NCBI GenBank assembly: GCA_038214085.1
Contig: JBBQSF010000062.1
Location: 1 to 16,754, forward strand
DNA length: 16,754 bases
Direction of reading: 5' to 3'
Source of the DNA: JBBQSF01 sp038214085
GTDB taxonomy: Bacteria > Bacteroidota > Bacteroidia > Bacteroidales > CG2-30-32-10
Part shown: one piece after another, positions 1 to 8,009 of the stretch
How positions within the stretch are numbered: the stretch's first letter is position 1
Layout of the letters: each line of letters opens with the position of its first letter
Notes under the pieces: generated by a model
The model's database searches: none
What the model saw: only the letters and a program-made list of their open reading frames with translations
Told to the model about the DNA's origin: nothing
Program-made: the position numbers and the translations under genes

Positions 1-481
1 AAGTTTGTTTGCTCCCATAAAAGTCAGGATTGTTCATGTTATGAATGATGAATTTTTTCACATCGGATGAACATGAAAACTGCTGCGTTGAATCGTCCTT
101 AATTTCTCTAAGAACAATTTTTTTTACGCCTGGTTCTATCTTATATAAACTATAACCTGGCAATAGAATACCTTTACAGTTTAGAAACTTTTCATCACCA
201 ATAATTGATATATGTCCAGTGTATCCAATGGTGTCCGTTTCTGTGTTTCCAAATTTTTCATAAATATTGTATAAAAAATCATCTTTTTTTGTTACCCTGT
301 AGCTGTTATTGCTTTGACTGTGGTTGCTCGGGCTTTCACTTTCCCATAAACCCAGATAAAGTTTATCAACTTTTACCGAAGGCTCATCAATTGGATATTC
401 AGTAATTATTGGGCAACCGTAGAAAAATATCAGTGCAAAAGAAAGAAGCGATAGAAAAAAGACTTTTTTTATTTTTATCAT
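1..481 (-). CDS. Hypothetical lipoprotein, 3' end cut by window edge
   Basis: I translated this frame by hand; it is open from an ATG at 481 to the left edge, giving about 160 residues with no stop. The N-terminus is a lipoprotein signal peptide: basic residues (MIKIKK), a hydrophobic stretch rich in F and L, then a lipobox ending FFYGC with the lipidated cysteine at residue 23. The mature part begins PIITEYPIDEP and continues as a polar, probably beta-rich domain (LYLGLWESE near residues 42-50, later YTGHISIIGDEKFL). The residues after the cysteine do not resemble the K-(D/E)-(D/E) surface-export signal, so periplasmic retention is the simpler guess. I do not recognise the family. It lies 79 bases downstream of the DUF3137 gene on the same strand, so it may be read from the LemA promoter; no good promoter is visible in the gap. 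Confidence 0.8.
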   Translation of the reverse strand, partial: MIKIKKVFFLSLLSFALIFFYGCPIITEYPIDEPSVKVDKLYLGLWESESPSNHSQSNNSYRVTKKDDFLYNIYEKFGNTETDTIGYTGHISIIGDEKFLNCKGILLPGYSLYKIEPGVKKIVLREIKDDSTQQFSCSSDVKKFIIHNMNNPDFYGSKQT

Positions 482-560
482 TGTTGAAATTAATTTTCTA
501 TTTCAGAAAAAGGTCGGATTGAAATTTAGTAAAAAAGGAATGTTAAAAAAAACCAAACGA

Positions 561-1508
561 TTATTGTTTTGACCAGATCCGAGTATTCAGATTAAGGTCG
601 TCAACAATTTTAATAAGGACGGCAATTTCATTGTAAAAGCCTTTAATAATATCTGTATTTAGAGCGCTCTGGTTCATTTTTGGATTAAAATAATCATAGT
701 CAGTGTAAATAGCAAGGCAAACCTGAGAATTTAAAAATGAGAAGTATATTTTTTTATTGAATTTTTGTTTTAATTCAACACAGCGCTTCATAAAATCAGG
801 AGAAAGCAGGTAACGAGCTTCAACCTGATCATTGCTGTAAACTTTGAAATTCTTTTCAAACTCGGGATCTTCCATATATACCAACTGATCGCGCATCAGA
901 TTCATTTTTTGGAATATTTTTGCAAGAAAGCCAAAAGTTTTTTCTCCTGAATCGGGCAAAACAACAGTTCTTCCTTTAAAATCTTTATTAAAATCTGCGA
1001 TGAGAAAAAGTCCTTTGAAAAAAGTATGGTATTGTGTGCGTCCTTTACTGTCGGTGCTACGGTATTGTGCATTCAATTCAGAAAATTCAATCATGGTTTT
1101 ATTTACCATTCCAGCCACATAATCTTCGCCAGTGTAGCGATCGGGATGTGTGAGGAAAATTTTACTAGCCATAAATTTTTCTTTGGCAATGCAAGAATCC
1201 TTGTAATAGCTTAGATTTGGATTAATGGCTTTTATCAGCGGACTGATTACAATATCCTTGTAAGCTTTCTTGTATTTTTTTGTAATGTTCATGGACACTA
1301 CAATTACAACGATTCCTAAAACCACAAAAAATATCAGGCCTACAATAATGAATTCAATAATTACTGAGCCTAGAACAAACAGTAAAATGCTAATCCCGAA
1401 AAATCCAAGAAGCCATAAAGCTTTTTTTTTGCGCTGTTTCAGTCTTAGCGTTTCAAGTGATTCTAAATGTGGATCGACTTCAGAAATAATTTGTTCAAAA
1501 GCGTTCAT
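561..1508 (-). CDS. DUF3137 family membrane protein
   Basis: This 315-residue protein of unknown biochemical function is recognised as DUF3137. It has a basic N-terminal segment (residues 22-29, RLKQRKKK), two closely spaced hydrophobic helices at about 30-50 and 52-72, and a long cytoplasmic domain. Family-typical blocks are FFKGLFLIADFNKDFKG (163-179) followed by TVVLPD (181-186), and EDPEFEKNFKVYSNDQVEAR (213-232) leading into YLLSPDFM. Length is normal for the family. The gene starts 11 bases after the stop of the LemA gene on the same strand, so the two are almost certainly co-transcribed and perhaps translationally coupled. LemA and DUF3137 genes are neighbours in many bacteria, which suggests a shared membrane-associated role, but no activity is established that I can name. 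Identification is by recognition of family motifs, not a search. Confidence 0.88.
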   Translation of the reverse strand: MNAFEQIISEVDPHLESLETLRLKQRKKKALWLLGFFGISILLFVLGSVIIEFIIVGLIFFVVLGIVVIVVSMNITKKYKKAYKDIVISPLIKAINPNLSYYKDSCIAKEKFMASKIFLTHPDRYTGEDYVAGMVNKTMIEFSELNAQYRSTDSKGRTQYHTFFKGLFLIADFNKDFKGRTVVLPDSGEKTFGFLAKIFQKMNLMRDQLVYMEDPEFEKNFKVYSNDQVEARYLLSPDFMKRCVELKQKFNKKIYFSFLNSQVCLAIYTDYDYFNPKMNQSALNTDIIKGFYNEIAVLIKIVDDLNLNTRIWSKQ

Positions 1509-1519
1509 TCAAAATGCAA

Positions 1520-2086
1520 TTATGAATTAAAAAGACTTTTCACATTCACAGTTTCTCTTTCTTCTTGTGGTATTTCGAAGGAAACTCTTCGCTTGTATCC
1601 GAACATTCCGGCGAAAATATTGGTAGGAAACATTTCCACAGCATTATTGTAATCATAAATGGCAGCATTAAAAGCGCGGCGTGCTGCAGAAATCTGTTCT
1701 TCAATTTCATTTAGCGAAGCTTGCAATTGTAAAAAATTCTGGCTTGCCTTAAGTTCAGGGTAATTTTCAACGGCAATTTTGAGCTTACCCAATACTCCGG
1801 ATACCTGATTTTCCATTTGAAAGCGATCGGCATCGTTCATGTTTTCATTCATCAAGCCGCTACGAAGTTTTGTTACATCTGTAAGCAATCCTGATTCAAA
1901 AGTCATATATTGTTTTACCGATTCAACCAAATTGGGAATCAAATCCCTTCTTTTTTTAAGCATCACATCGGTTGAACTGAAAGCATATTCAACTTTATTC
2001 TTTCTATTTACCAAGCTGTTGTATGCAATAATTCCTATAAGCAGAATTATGCCGGTAATTACCAAAACTATATATAATCCAAACAT
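1520..2086 (-). CDS. lemA: LemA family protein
   Basis: The protein has 188 residues, the usual LemA length. It has one N-terminal membrane helix (about residues 3-22) followed by an alpha-helical domain. Diagnostic blocks are VMLKKRRDLIPNLVESVKQY (41-60), ENYPELKASQNFLQLQASLN (107-126), EEQISAARRAFNAAIYDYN (129-147), and the tail FPTNIFAGMFGYKRR (153-167). LemA proteins are membrane-anchored with a helical-bundle domain; their cellular function is poorly defined. The start is supported by a near-perfect Bacteroidota promoter (2116-2147) that places transcription about 25 bases upstream of this ATG. The DUF3137 gene follows after 11 bases. The pair therefore forms its own transcription unit, although it lies only 43 bases downstream of the helicase gene on the same strand. 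Confidence 0.95.
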   Translation of the reverse strand: MFGLYIVLVITGIILLIGIIAYNSLVNRKNKVEYAFSSTDVMLKKRRDLIPNLVESVKQYMTFESGLLTDVTKLRSGLMNENMNDADRFQMENQVSGVLGKLKIAVENYPELKASQNFLQLQASLNEIEEQISAARRAFNAAIYDYNNAVEMFPTNIFAGMFGYKRRVSFEIPQEERETVNVKSLFNS

Positions 2087-2115
2087 AATTTTTTAATTTT
2101 ATAAATTAGTACGGG

Positions 2116-2147
2116 CAAATATAATGCATTTATACTTTCAGAACAAA
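2116..2147 (-). promoter_or_regulatory. Bacteroidota-type promoter for lemA-DUF3137
   Basis: Read on the minus strand, TTTG (complement of 2144-2147) is followed by 20 bases and then TATATTTG (complement of 2116-2123). This fits the phylum's sigma-ABfr consensus TTTG-N19-21-TAnnTTTG exactly. Transcription would begin near 2110, about 25 bases before the lemA ATG at 2086. The -33 half and spacer lie inside the last codons and stop of the helicase gene (stop at 2130-2132), so lemA can be expressed independently of that gene. Seen directly; activity is inferred. Confidence 0.75.
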
Positions 2148-5100
2148 ATTTTCATCGATATAAAGAAGAAATTTTTCGCTGACAATATAACCCATCTCAG
2201 TTAACGCTTCTGCGTATTCATTTAACTGTGATTTATGGTGGTCATTTTTTTTGCCAGTTTTGTAATCAATAATTATAGCTTCTTTATCTTTGAAAACAAT
2301 TCTGTCCGGGCGCGCTGAGTGTCCTGATTTTAATATAATTTCAGCTTCAGCTTTGTAGTCAACGTTTGGACTGAAACATTCCGAAATCATTGGATTTTCA
2401 AGCATTGCAACTAGTTTTTGATTCATTATTGAGGCATCATCAACAGTCATTATTTTTTTATCCACCAAACAGTCAATTTCTTTTTGAATATCTGATGAGG
2501 TTTTAATCCTAGAAAGAACGTAATGTGCAAGGGTTCCCCAAGATATATTTCCTTCCGGATTTTCAGGAGTCCACGACTCTGCTGCTCTTTGCCTGAGATG
2601 CAATTTGTTTTGTGATGTGTTTAAGTCGAAAATCTTCATAGTACCAATGCTTTCAGCAGGTTCTTCTTTTTTTTGTTTAGGCTGCATATTTCCAAATTCA
2701 ATTCTATTGCTTTCCGAATCTTTGATTCCGATTGAATTTGCAAAAGCACTTATAAGACTAGGTACAGATATGGTTTCGCTTTTTCCAGCGGGAGTAGTTA
2801 TTACATATAGGTTTTCTGAAGCTCTTGTAAATGCTACATAAACGATATTTACAAGATCAAGTGTTGCCTTATCTGTTTCATTGTAATATGCATCAGCATG
2901 TGAAGTTTCAAGGATATCTTTTGTATTGCTGATAAGTGCTACAGGAAGTTCGGGCAATTCGCCGAAACCATCGTGTATCCATACAAGATTTTCAGATTTT
3001 TTTACTGATTCCGTTGCAAAAGGATAAACCACAACCGGAAATTCAAGGCCTTTTGATTTGTGAATGGTCATGATTCGCACTGCTTTTTTGTTATCCGGAA
3101 TATTAACTGATCTTTTAGCGCCTTTAACTTCCCACCATTCCAGGAATGAATTGAGCGAACTGCCGTGCTTAATTGTATATTCTTTAATTACATCAAGTGT
3201 ACACAAAATAAAAGGATCTGCAGTTTTTTCGATATTGAAAATCTCTGTAATGTTTTCCGCAAGTTCATAAAGCGGAAGGGATTTTAGAAAGTCTGTTTTA
3301 ATTTTATATCCGTATTTGTTCAGCAAACTGAACAATCCATTGTTGATTTTTTTTGCAGTTGTATATTCTGATAGAATTTCTTCAAGAGAACAATGCTCAA
3401 TCTTTTTATTTTGCACTAAATAATTTAGTATTTCGAGTGCTGCTGGTTCATCTTTTATGTTTAAAAGAATTCTGAAAAATGCAATAATAAAGCCTGTTTC
3501 AGGGTTTTCACCAATGAGGAGCGATTCATCAGTTACAACATCTATTTCTTTGCTGAGCAGGTGTTTTGCAATTCTTCCTGCATTGCGGTTCGATCTGCAC
3601 AAAATGGCAATATCACCGGGTTTAAATAAATTTGCTTCAGATTCATGAATAATTTCTTCAATACGCGAAAAATTATAATCGGAGAAATTAATTTCATCAT
3701 TGCGCCCAGCATCAAACCTATCGATACACACATAGCCACCCTTTGCTGATTTGCTGAATTGTTGAGCGCAATTATCGTAAATTTTTTGCAAACTTTCGGG
3801 AAGGCTGGTTTTAACAAAATCAAAAAAACTGTTATTAAACAAGATAACCTCAGGTAACGAACGATAATTCATCAAAAGAAATTTTTCTTCGTAATTGCGC
3901 TTAAGACTTTCAGCACGGGCTTTAGAATATAAATCGGAACTGTCAATATTTAATTCGGGAAGCGCTGCAAATTGCTCTACGTCGCCGTTTCGCCATCGGT
4001 AAATGGCTTGCTTGCCATCGCCAACTATCATGTTGAAATTATTTGTTGATAGTGAGTTTTCAAGCAATGGCAGCAGGTTTGTCCATTGCAGGGCAGAAGT
4101 ATCCTGAAACTCATCAATCATATAATGGCGATAGCGTTCGCCAATTCTTTCGTAAATGAATGGTACTGGCTGGTTCAGAACAATCGAAGCTATCTTTTTA
4201 TTGAATTCAGAGATGGGGAGAATTCCTTCGTCCTTTTTAATTTCTTCAACAATTTTTTGAATTTCATTTAAAACAGCAACGGGATAAATATTTTTGAAAA
4301 TCAACTGATACAACTTAAATCCGGAAAAATGTTTCTCCGCATAGTTATGTATTTCATTATAACAATCAATCAGTTTATCTTTTACTGTATTTATTGCTGT
4401 TTCATCGCTTGCAGTGGCTTTAGCCGAAGTCCATTTGTTCTCATCAATTGTTTTATTTACATAAGAATTTCCTTGTGGATTTGCATCCGGATAGGCAATA
4501 ATTTTTCTGAAATAATTCACAATACCTTTTTTTCCATAATAAAATACTTCATCGTCAAGGTGCAGCGATTCAAATATTGTGTTGCCACGTAATGCAATTT
4601 CATTGATAACAGTGCGGTATTTATTTAGAATTGTATTGAGGCGGGATCTGAAATTTAGAAAATCAGATATAGAAATATTGCTCAACTGATTAAGGTGTTG
4701 CTGTGTATTTTCTTTAGTAATAATGGTTGCAAACTGAATCAAATCATTTTCTATGTTCCAGTTTTTTTCTTCATCAGCGCGCGATTCAGTGAATTCAACA
4801 AGAATTTTTGTAAGGGCTTCTTCGCTTCCAGCTTTGTTGATTAGCAATGCCACAGCATCAGAAAGCAGCCTGTCGGTATCCATTTCCACTTCAAAATTCT
4901 GAGGAATTTTTAGATCATGCGAAAAGCTACGGATTACGCGGTGTACAAAGCTATCAATAGTGCTGATGGCAAAATCGGAATAATTATGAAGTATAAGAGA
5001 AAGTGATTTTTCTGCATTTTTAGATAATTCTTTCTCAGAAAGCTTAGTGTTTTCAAGCAGTTCGGGAAGCAAAAATTTAAAAGTATTTGTTTCCTTGTCA

Positions 5101-5294
5101 AAAGGATATTGGGCTAGGGCTTTTAATTCGCGGATAATCCGCTCTTTCATTTCTGCTGCAGCTTTATTGGTAAAAGTAATTGCCAGAATTCTTTTGTAGT
5201 TTTCGGGTTCGCATAAAATCAGCTGAAGGTATTCTTTTACCAGTGTGTAGGTTTTGCCTGATCCTGCGGATGATTTATATACTGTAAAAGACAT
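2130..5294 (-). CDS. AddA/RecB-like UvrD-family helicase with C-terminal PD-(D/E)XK nuclease
   Basis: This 1054-residue protein carries the superfamily 1A helicase motifs in order: Walker A AGSGKT at 10-15, motif Ia AITFTNKAAAEMKERI at 38-53, motif II DEFQD at 394-398, motif III GDGKQAIYRWR at 425-435, a conserved NYRS at 476-479, motif V TIHKSKGLEF at 743-752, and motif VI VYVAFTRASENLYV at 818-831. A RecB-type nuclease follows: GTLAH (920-924), an acidic residue in AEAEI (982-986), RPD (D997), IIDYK (D1010, K1012) and QLNEY (1023-1027). All expected catalytic residues are present. The architecture is that of AddA-type subunits, which unwind and resect double-strand breaks for RecA-dependent repair with a second nuclease subunit (AddB). 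No AddB-like gene is adjacent. The gene begins 25 bases after the DUF6056-like stop on the same strand and may share its transcript. Confidence 0.92.
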   Translation of the reverse strand: MSFTVYKSSAGSGKTYTLVKEYLQLILCEPENYKRILAITFTNKAAAEMKERIIRELKALAQYPFDKETNTFKFLLPELLENTKLSEKELSKNAEKSLSLILHNYSDFAISTIDSFVHRVIRSFSHDLKIPQNFEVEMDTDRLLSDAVALLINKAGSEEALTKILVEFTESRADEEKNWNIENDLIQFATIITKENTQQHLNQLSNISISDFLNFRSRLNTILNKYRTVINEIALRGNTIFESLHLDDEVFYYGKKGIVNYFRKIIAYPDANPQGNSYVNKTIDENKWTSAKATASDETAINTVKDKLIDCYNEIHNYAEKHFSGFKLYQLIFKNIYPVAVLNEIQKIVEEIKKDEGILPISEFNKKIASIVLNQPVPFIYERIGERYRHYMIDEFQDTSALQWTNLLPLLENSLSTNNFNMIVGDGKQAIYRWRNGDVEQFAALPELNIDSSDLYSKARAESLKRNYEEKFLLMNYRSLPEVILFNNSFFDFVKTSLPESLQKIYDNCAQQFSKSAKGGYVCIDRFDAGRNDEINFSDYNFSRIEEIIHESEANLFKPGDIAILCRSNRNAGRIAKHLLSKEIDVVTDESLLIGENPETGFIIAFFRILLNIKDEPAALEILNYLVQNKKIEHCSLEEILSEYTTAKKINNGLFSLLNKYGYKIKTDFLKSLPLYELAENITEIFNIEKTADPFILCTLDVIKEYTIKHGSSLNSFLEWWEVKGAKRSVNIPDNKKAVRIMTIHKSKGLEFPVVVYPFATESVKKSENLVWIHDGFGELPELPVALISNTKDILETSHADAYYNETDKATLDLVNIVYVAFTRASENLYVITTPAGKSETISVPSLISAFANSIGIKDSESNRIEFGNMQPKQKKEEPAESIGTMKIFDLNTSQNKLHLRQRAAESWTPENPEGNISWGTLAHYVLSRIKTSSDIQKEIDCLVDKKIMTVDDASIMNQKLVAMLENPMISECFSPNVDYKAEAEIILKSGHSARPDRIVFKDKEAIIIDYKTGKKNDHHKSQLNEYAEALTEMGYIVSEKFLLYIDENFVLKV

Positions 5295-5319
5295 TGATTT
5301 GGTTTTTTATAAAGATAGT

Positions 5320-6702
5320 TTATTTTAATCTAACCTGAAATTTTAATTCCAATCCATTTTTAAGATGTTGATTAGAAAAATATGATGTGTCCTTTGAAAT
5401 TTCTGCTGAATAAATCATCCCTGAAGCAGGTAATGGATTTAGTTCAATAGTTGAATGATTATTATTTGGCTGTTTCAGTATTGCTATTCGCTCATCATAT
5501 GTTTTTGAATATGCAAATACAATTTTTGTCTGATTCGCTAAATTATATGCATTAATAAAGCAAAGCGAGATTGTGGAGAAAAAGAGAATACCTTTCAATA
5601 ATTTGTTGCCGATTCTAATATTTTGGCCAATTATAAAGAACAAGATACTAAAATAAAGGATAGTAAAAATTGAGATAGGAAAAAGAGCTCTATAAGCGCC
5701 AATATCCTGAGTTTTATAAGTTATAGGTAATTGATACAAATAAATTGCAGACAAATAAAATATTGTTAGCCATACCATTTTTCTTTTCCAATTCATATCT
5801 ATGGCTATTTTCTTAAATACAGATCCTAAATATACCGATGGTAAACTTAGAATTATTGTAAATGGGATTATAGATGGCAGTTTTTTTAAAACGATAATTC
5901 CAGTCATTTTGATATTTGATAGTAAAGCTATCCAAACATTAGTTTCATGAAAGAAAGTTTCTCTATTCCTATTGCCCTGCCCCATGTATAGAATGATAAA
6001 AGCTGTTAAGCAAAAAAGTGCTGCTAAAACACAGCGAGTAATAATATACTGCTTTGGAATATTAATTGGTAAAATATCAAAGCGTGTAAGAAATATAATT
6101 AACATTAATAAAAGCAAGACCATTAATGCAAGAGGTTCACAAGAACCACCAATGTATGCAAAAGCAAAACAACCCAAAAATTTAAGCCATATTTTGCTTT
6201 CTCGATTTATTATCCAAGCTGAACCAAAAACCAACATTATTACACTCCAAAGATAAGTGCATGAAGCACAAAGCCAGAACCACGTTTCATTTATTTTGAA
6301 TGTAGAAATAAAGATAATACTAACAATATAAATTGAAATGTTAATTTGAAACCATTGGTTAAAATGATGATTTTTATCTAAGTATTTTATCGTGTTTTTA
6401 ATCAATAACTTTATAGCTAACGTAAAAATTATTAAGTTAAATAATCCGAAGAAAAATAGCGTATGTTTATTGAATTGGATTAGTGTTAAAACCAAATGAT
6501 TAAGGAAGACAGAAGCATATCTTGTACTCCATGAATTATATTCAATAAAAGTACCATTTAAAAGACCAAATTGTTTAATGTTTGAAAGAAAATGAAAATC
6601 ATCAGCTGCGAGACGGTTGTTTATGCAAATAGTAATATAAAGCAATAAAAAGAATGTATTGCTAGTAAGAAGTAAAATGTTAATTAATTTTGACTTTTTC
6701 AA
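5320..6702 (-). CDS. Polytopic membrane protein, DUF6056-like (probable TTG start)
   Basis: The open frame extends back to an ATG at 6897, but that start lies inside the divergent peroxidase gene; the next ATG, at 6810, overlaps its start codon. I prefer the TTG at 6702, which gives 460 residues beginning (M)KKSKLINILLL, a typical N-terminus. A TAnnTTTG element (6742-6749, minus strand) sits about 40 bases upstream of it. The protein has roughly ten or more hydrophobic segments and a short polar C-terminal tail. In TTG numbering, AADDFHF (33-39), NSWSTRY (56-62), TWFWLCASCTYLW (140-152) and GQGNRNRE (241-248) resemble DUF6056 proteins, thought to be GT-C-like membrane glycosyltransferases acting on lipid-linked sugars. 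The acidic pair D34/D35 in the first outer loop is a candidate catalytic site. Family assignment is from memory of motifs, and the substrate is unknown. Confidence 0.75.
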   Translation of the reverse strand: MKKSKLINILLLTSNTFFLLLYITICINNRLAADDFHFLSNIKQFGLLNGTFIEYNSWSTRYASVFLNHLVLTLIQFNKHTLFFFGLFNLIIFTLAIKLLIKNTIKYLDKNHHFNQWFQINISIYIVSIIFISTFKINETWFWLCASCTYLWSVIMLVFGSAWIINRESKIWLKFLGCFAFAYIGGSCEPLALMVLLLLMLIIFLTRFDILPINIPKQYIITRCVLAALFCLTAFIILYMGQGNRNRETFFHETNVWIALLSNIKMTGIIVLKKLPSIIPFTIILSLPSVYLGSVFKKIAIDMNWKRKMVWLTIFYLSAIYLYQLPITYKTQDIGAYRALFPISIFTILYFSILFFIIGQNIRIGNKLLKGILFFSTISLCFINAYNLANQTKIVFAYSKTYDERIAILKQPNNNHSTIELNPLPASGMIYSAEISKDTSYFSNQHLKNGLELKFQVRLK

Positions 6703-6741
6703 TAAACAACTAGTATGAAGAGTGAATTGCAACAGTAAAAA

Positions 6742-6769
6742 CAAAAATACTAATTTTTTGCAAGCACAA
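6742..6769 (-). promoter_or_regulatory. Candidate promoter for DUF6056-like gene
   Basis: On the minus strand, TATTTTTG (complement of 6742-6749) matches TAnnTTTG. A TTG lies 17 bases upstream (complement of 6767-6769), slightly closer than the usual 19-21. It would give a leader of about 35 bases before the proposed TTG start at 6702. It overlaps the opposing peroxidase promoter at 6757-6787. Confidence 0.45.
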
Positions 6770-6787
6770 TAAATTAGCTTATATTTG
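6757..6787 (+). promoter_or_regulatory. Bacteroidota-type promoter for the di-heme peroxidase gene
   Basis: TTTG at 6757-6760, a 19-base spacer, then TATATTTG at 6780-6787 is an exact match to the TTTG-N19-TAnnTTTG pattern. Transcription would start near 6793, giving a leader of about 15 bases before the ATG at 6809. There is no Shine-Dalgarno sequence, as is usual in this phylum. Confidence 0.75.
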
Positions 6788-6808
6788 TCAATTAAAGATC
6801 GATAACAC

Positions 6809-7939
6809 ATGAAGAAAGCATTTTCTAAAGCTATAATAGCTCTGCTGCTTATAGGATTTGTTTTAACCGCTTGTAAAAAAGATCCTGAAATCCCCAATCC
6901 TGATAATACATATCATCCGACACCTTATACTATTTCAATTCCAAAATACTTTCCAAATTTGTTAAATATCCCTGCCGACAATCCAATGACAGTGGAAGGT
7001 ATTCAGCTTGGGCGCTATTTATTTTACGATGGGCGTTTATGCGGCAAACAGGATACTTTGATGTCCTGTGGTACATGCCATTTAGCACAGTACGGGTTTG
7101 AAAATAATAATGGTTTCGCTTATGGAGTTACAGGTATTAAATCACACCATGTAATGCTGCCCTTGATTAATGTTGTGTTTAATTCATCCGGATATATGTG
7201 GAACGGAAAACTATTTGTAGGTAATCCCGCTTTTGGTTCAGCAGGAGCTTATGGCGGAAACCTTGAAGATTTTTGTTGGATGGGTGTCATGGCGCCACAC
7301 GAAATGCATAGCGATACCAACAGTGCAAAAGCTGCAATTCAGGCTATTGCTCTGTATCCTCCAATGTTTGAAAAGGCTTTTGGCTCTAGCGTTGTTACAT
7401 TTAAAAATATTTCCAGAGCCATTGCGCAGTTTATCCGCACTCTTATTTCCTCTGATTCAAAATTTGATAAATATTTAAGAGGCGAAGTAAATCTTTCTGC
7501 TCAGGAATTAAATGGCTATGTTATTTTTAATACAGAAAAAGGGGATTGCTTTCATTGCCACGGAACGATACTTTTTACAACAAACGATTTTTACAACAAT
7601 GCAAAAGATACAGTTTTTGATGATCCTTCCGACCGCTATTCAATTACTCACGATCCCATGGATATAGGCGCTTACAAAGCTCCTACTTTGCGAAATATTG
7701 AATTAACAGGACCCTACATGCACGACGGTCGTTTTCAGACTCTCGATCAGGTAATTGATTTCTACAGCGAAGGCCTTTTATGGTCGCCTTATGTGCATCC
7801 GTTTATGAAAAAAGTTAACGATGGCGGTGTGCAACTTTTACCTTCTGAAAAAGCGGATCTTAAAGCGTTTTTACTCACGCTTACTGATCAGACATTTATT
7901 AATAACCCTGATTATTCAAAGCCGGCAGGGCTTCCATAA
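6809..7939 (+). CDS. Di-heme cytochrome c peroxidase family lipoprotein (CcpA/MauG type)
   Basis: This 376-residue protein has a lipoprotein signal peptide ending FVLTAC, with the lipidated cysteine at 22. The next residues, KKDPE, resemble the Bacteroidota surface-export signal, so outer-surface display is possible. Two c-type heme sites are visible: CGTCH at 87-91 and CFHCH at 247-251, both with their histidine ligands. Between them, AHE-like residues and the segment ISRAIAQFIRTLIS (201-214) are family-typical. Near the end, APTLRNIELTGPYMHDGRF (291-309) carries a methionine (M304) that is a likely distal ligand of the high-potential heme. Bacterial enzymes of this family reduce hydrogen peroxide with electrons from small cytochromes; MauG-like relatives oxidise protein substrates instead. 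The retained Met and normal spacing favour a peroxidase, but the substrate cannot be fixed from sequence. It stands alone, with its own promoter and a downstream terminator. Confidence 0.9.
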   Translation: MKKAFSKAIIALLLIGFVLTACKKDPEIPNPDNTYHPTPYTISIPKYFPNLLNIPADNPMTVEGIQLGRYLFYDGRLCGKQDTLMSCGTCHLAQYGFENNNGFAYGVTGIKSHHVMLPLINVVFNSSGYMWNGKLFVGNPAFGSAGAYGGNLEDFCWMGVMAPHEMHSDTNSAKAAIQAIALYPPMFEKAFGSSVVTFKNISRAIAQFIRTLISSDSKFDKYLRGEVNLSAQELNGYVIFNTEKGDCFHCHGTILFTTNDFYNNAKDTVFDDPSDRYSITHDPMDIGAYKAPTLRNIELTGPYMHDGRFQTLDQVIDFYSEGLLWSPYVHPFMKKVNDGGVQLLPSEKADLKAFLLTLTDQTFINNPDYSKPAGLP

Positions 7940-7962
7940 GGAAAAATAATTTGCAATAAAAA

Positions 7963-7989
7963 AAACCGATGAGTTAAGCCCATCGGTTT
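7963..7989. terminator. Bidirectional intrinsic terminator between convergent genes
   Basis: A perfect 9-bp stem AAACCGATG (7963-7971) / CATCGGTTT (7981-7989) encloses a 9-base loop. It is preceded by a run of A and followed by TCTTTTTG, so each strand shows a stem with a T-rich tail. It sits between the peroxidase stop (7939) and the prolyl oligopeptidase stop (8010) and can serve both convergent genes. Confidence 0.8.
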
Positions 7990-8009
7990 CTTTTTGTAAT
8001 TTTTGTTCT

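Noticed and set aside
2130..5294. Helicase considered as part of an anti-phage system
   Set aside because: Helicase and nuclease motifs follow the AddA/RecB repair arrangement, and no defence-type partner (OLD-family nuclease, methylase, TIR, Schlafen or similar) is adjacent.
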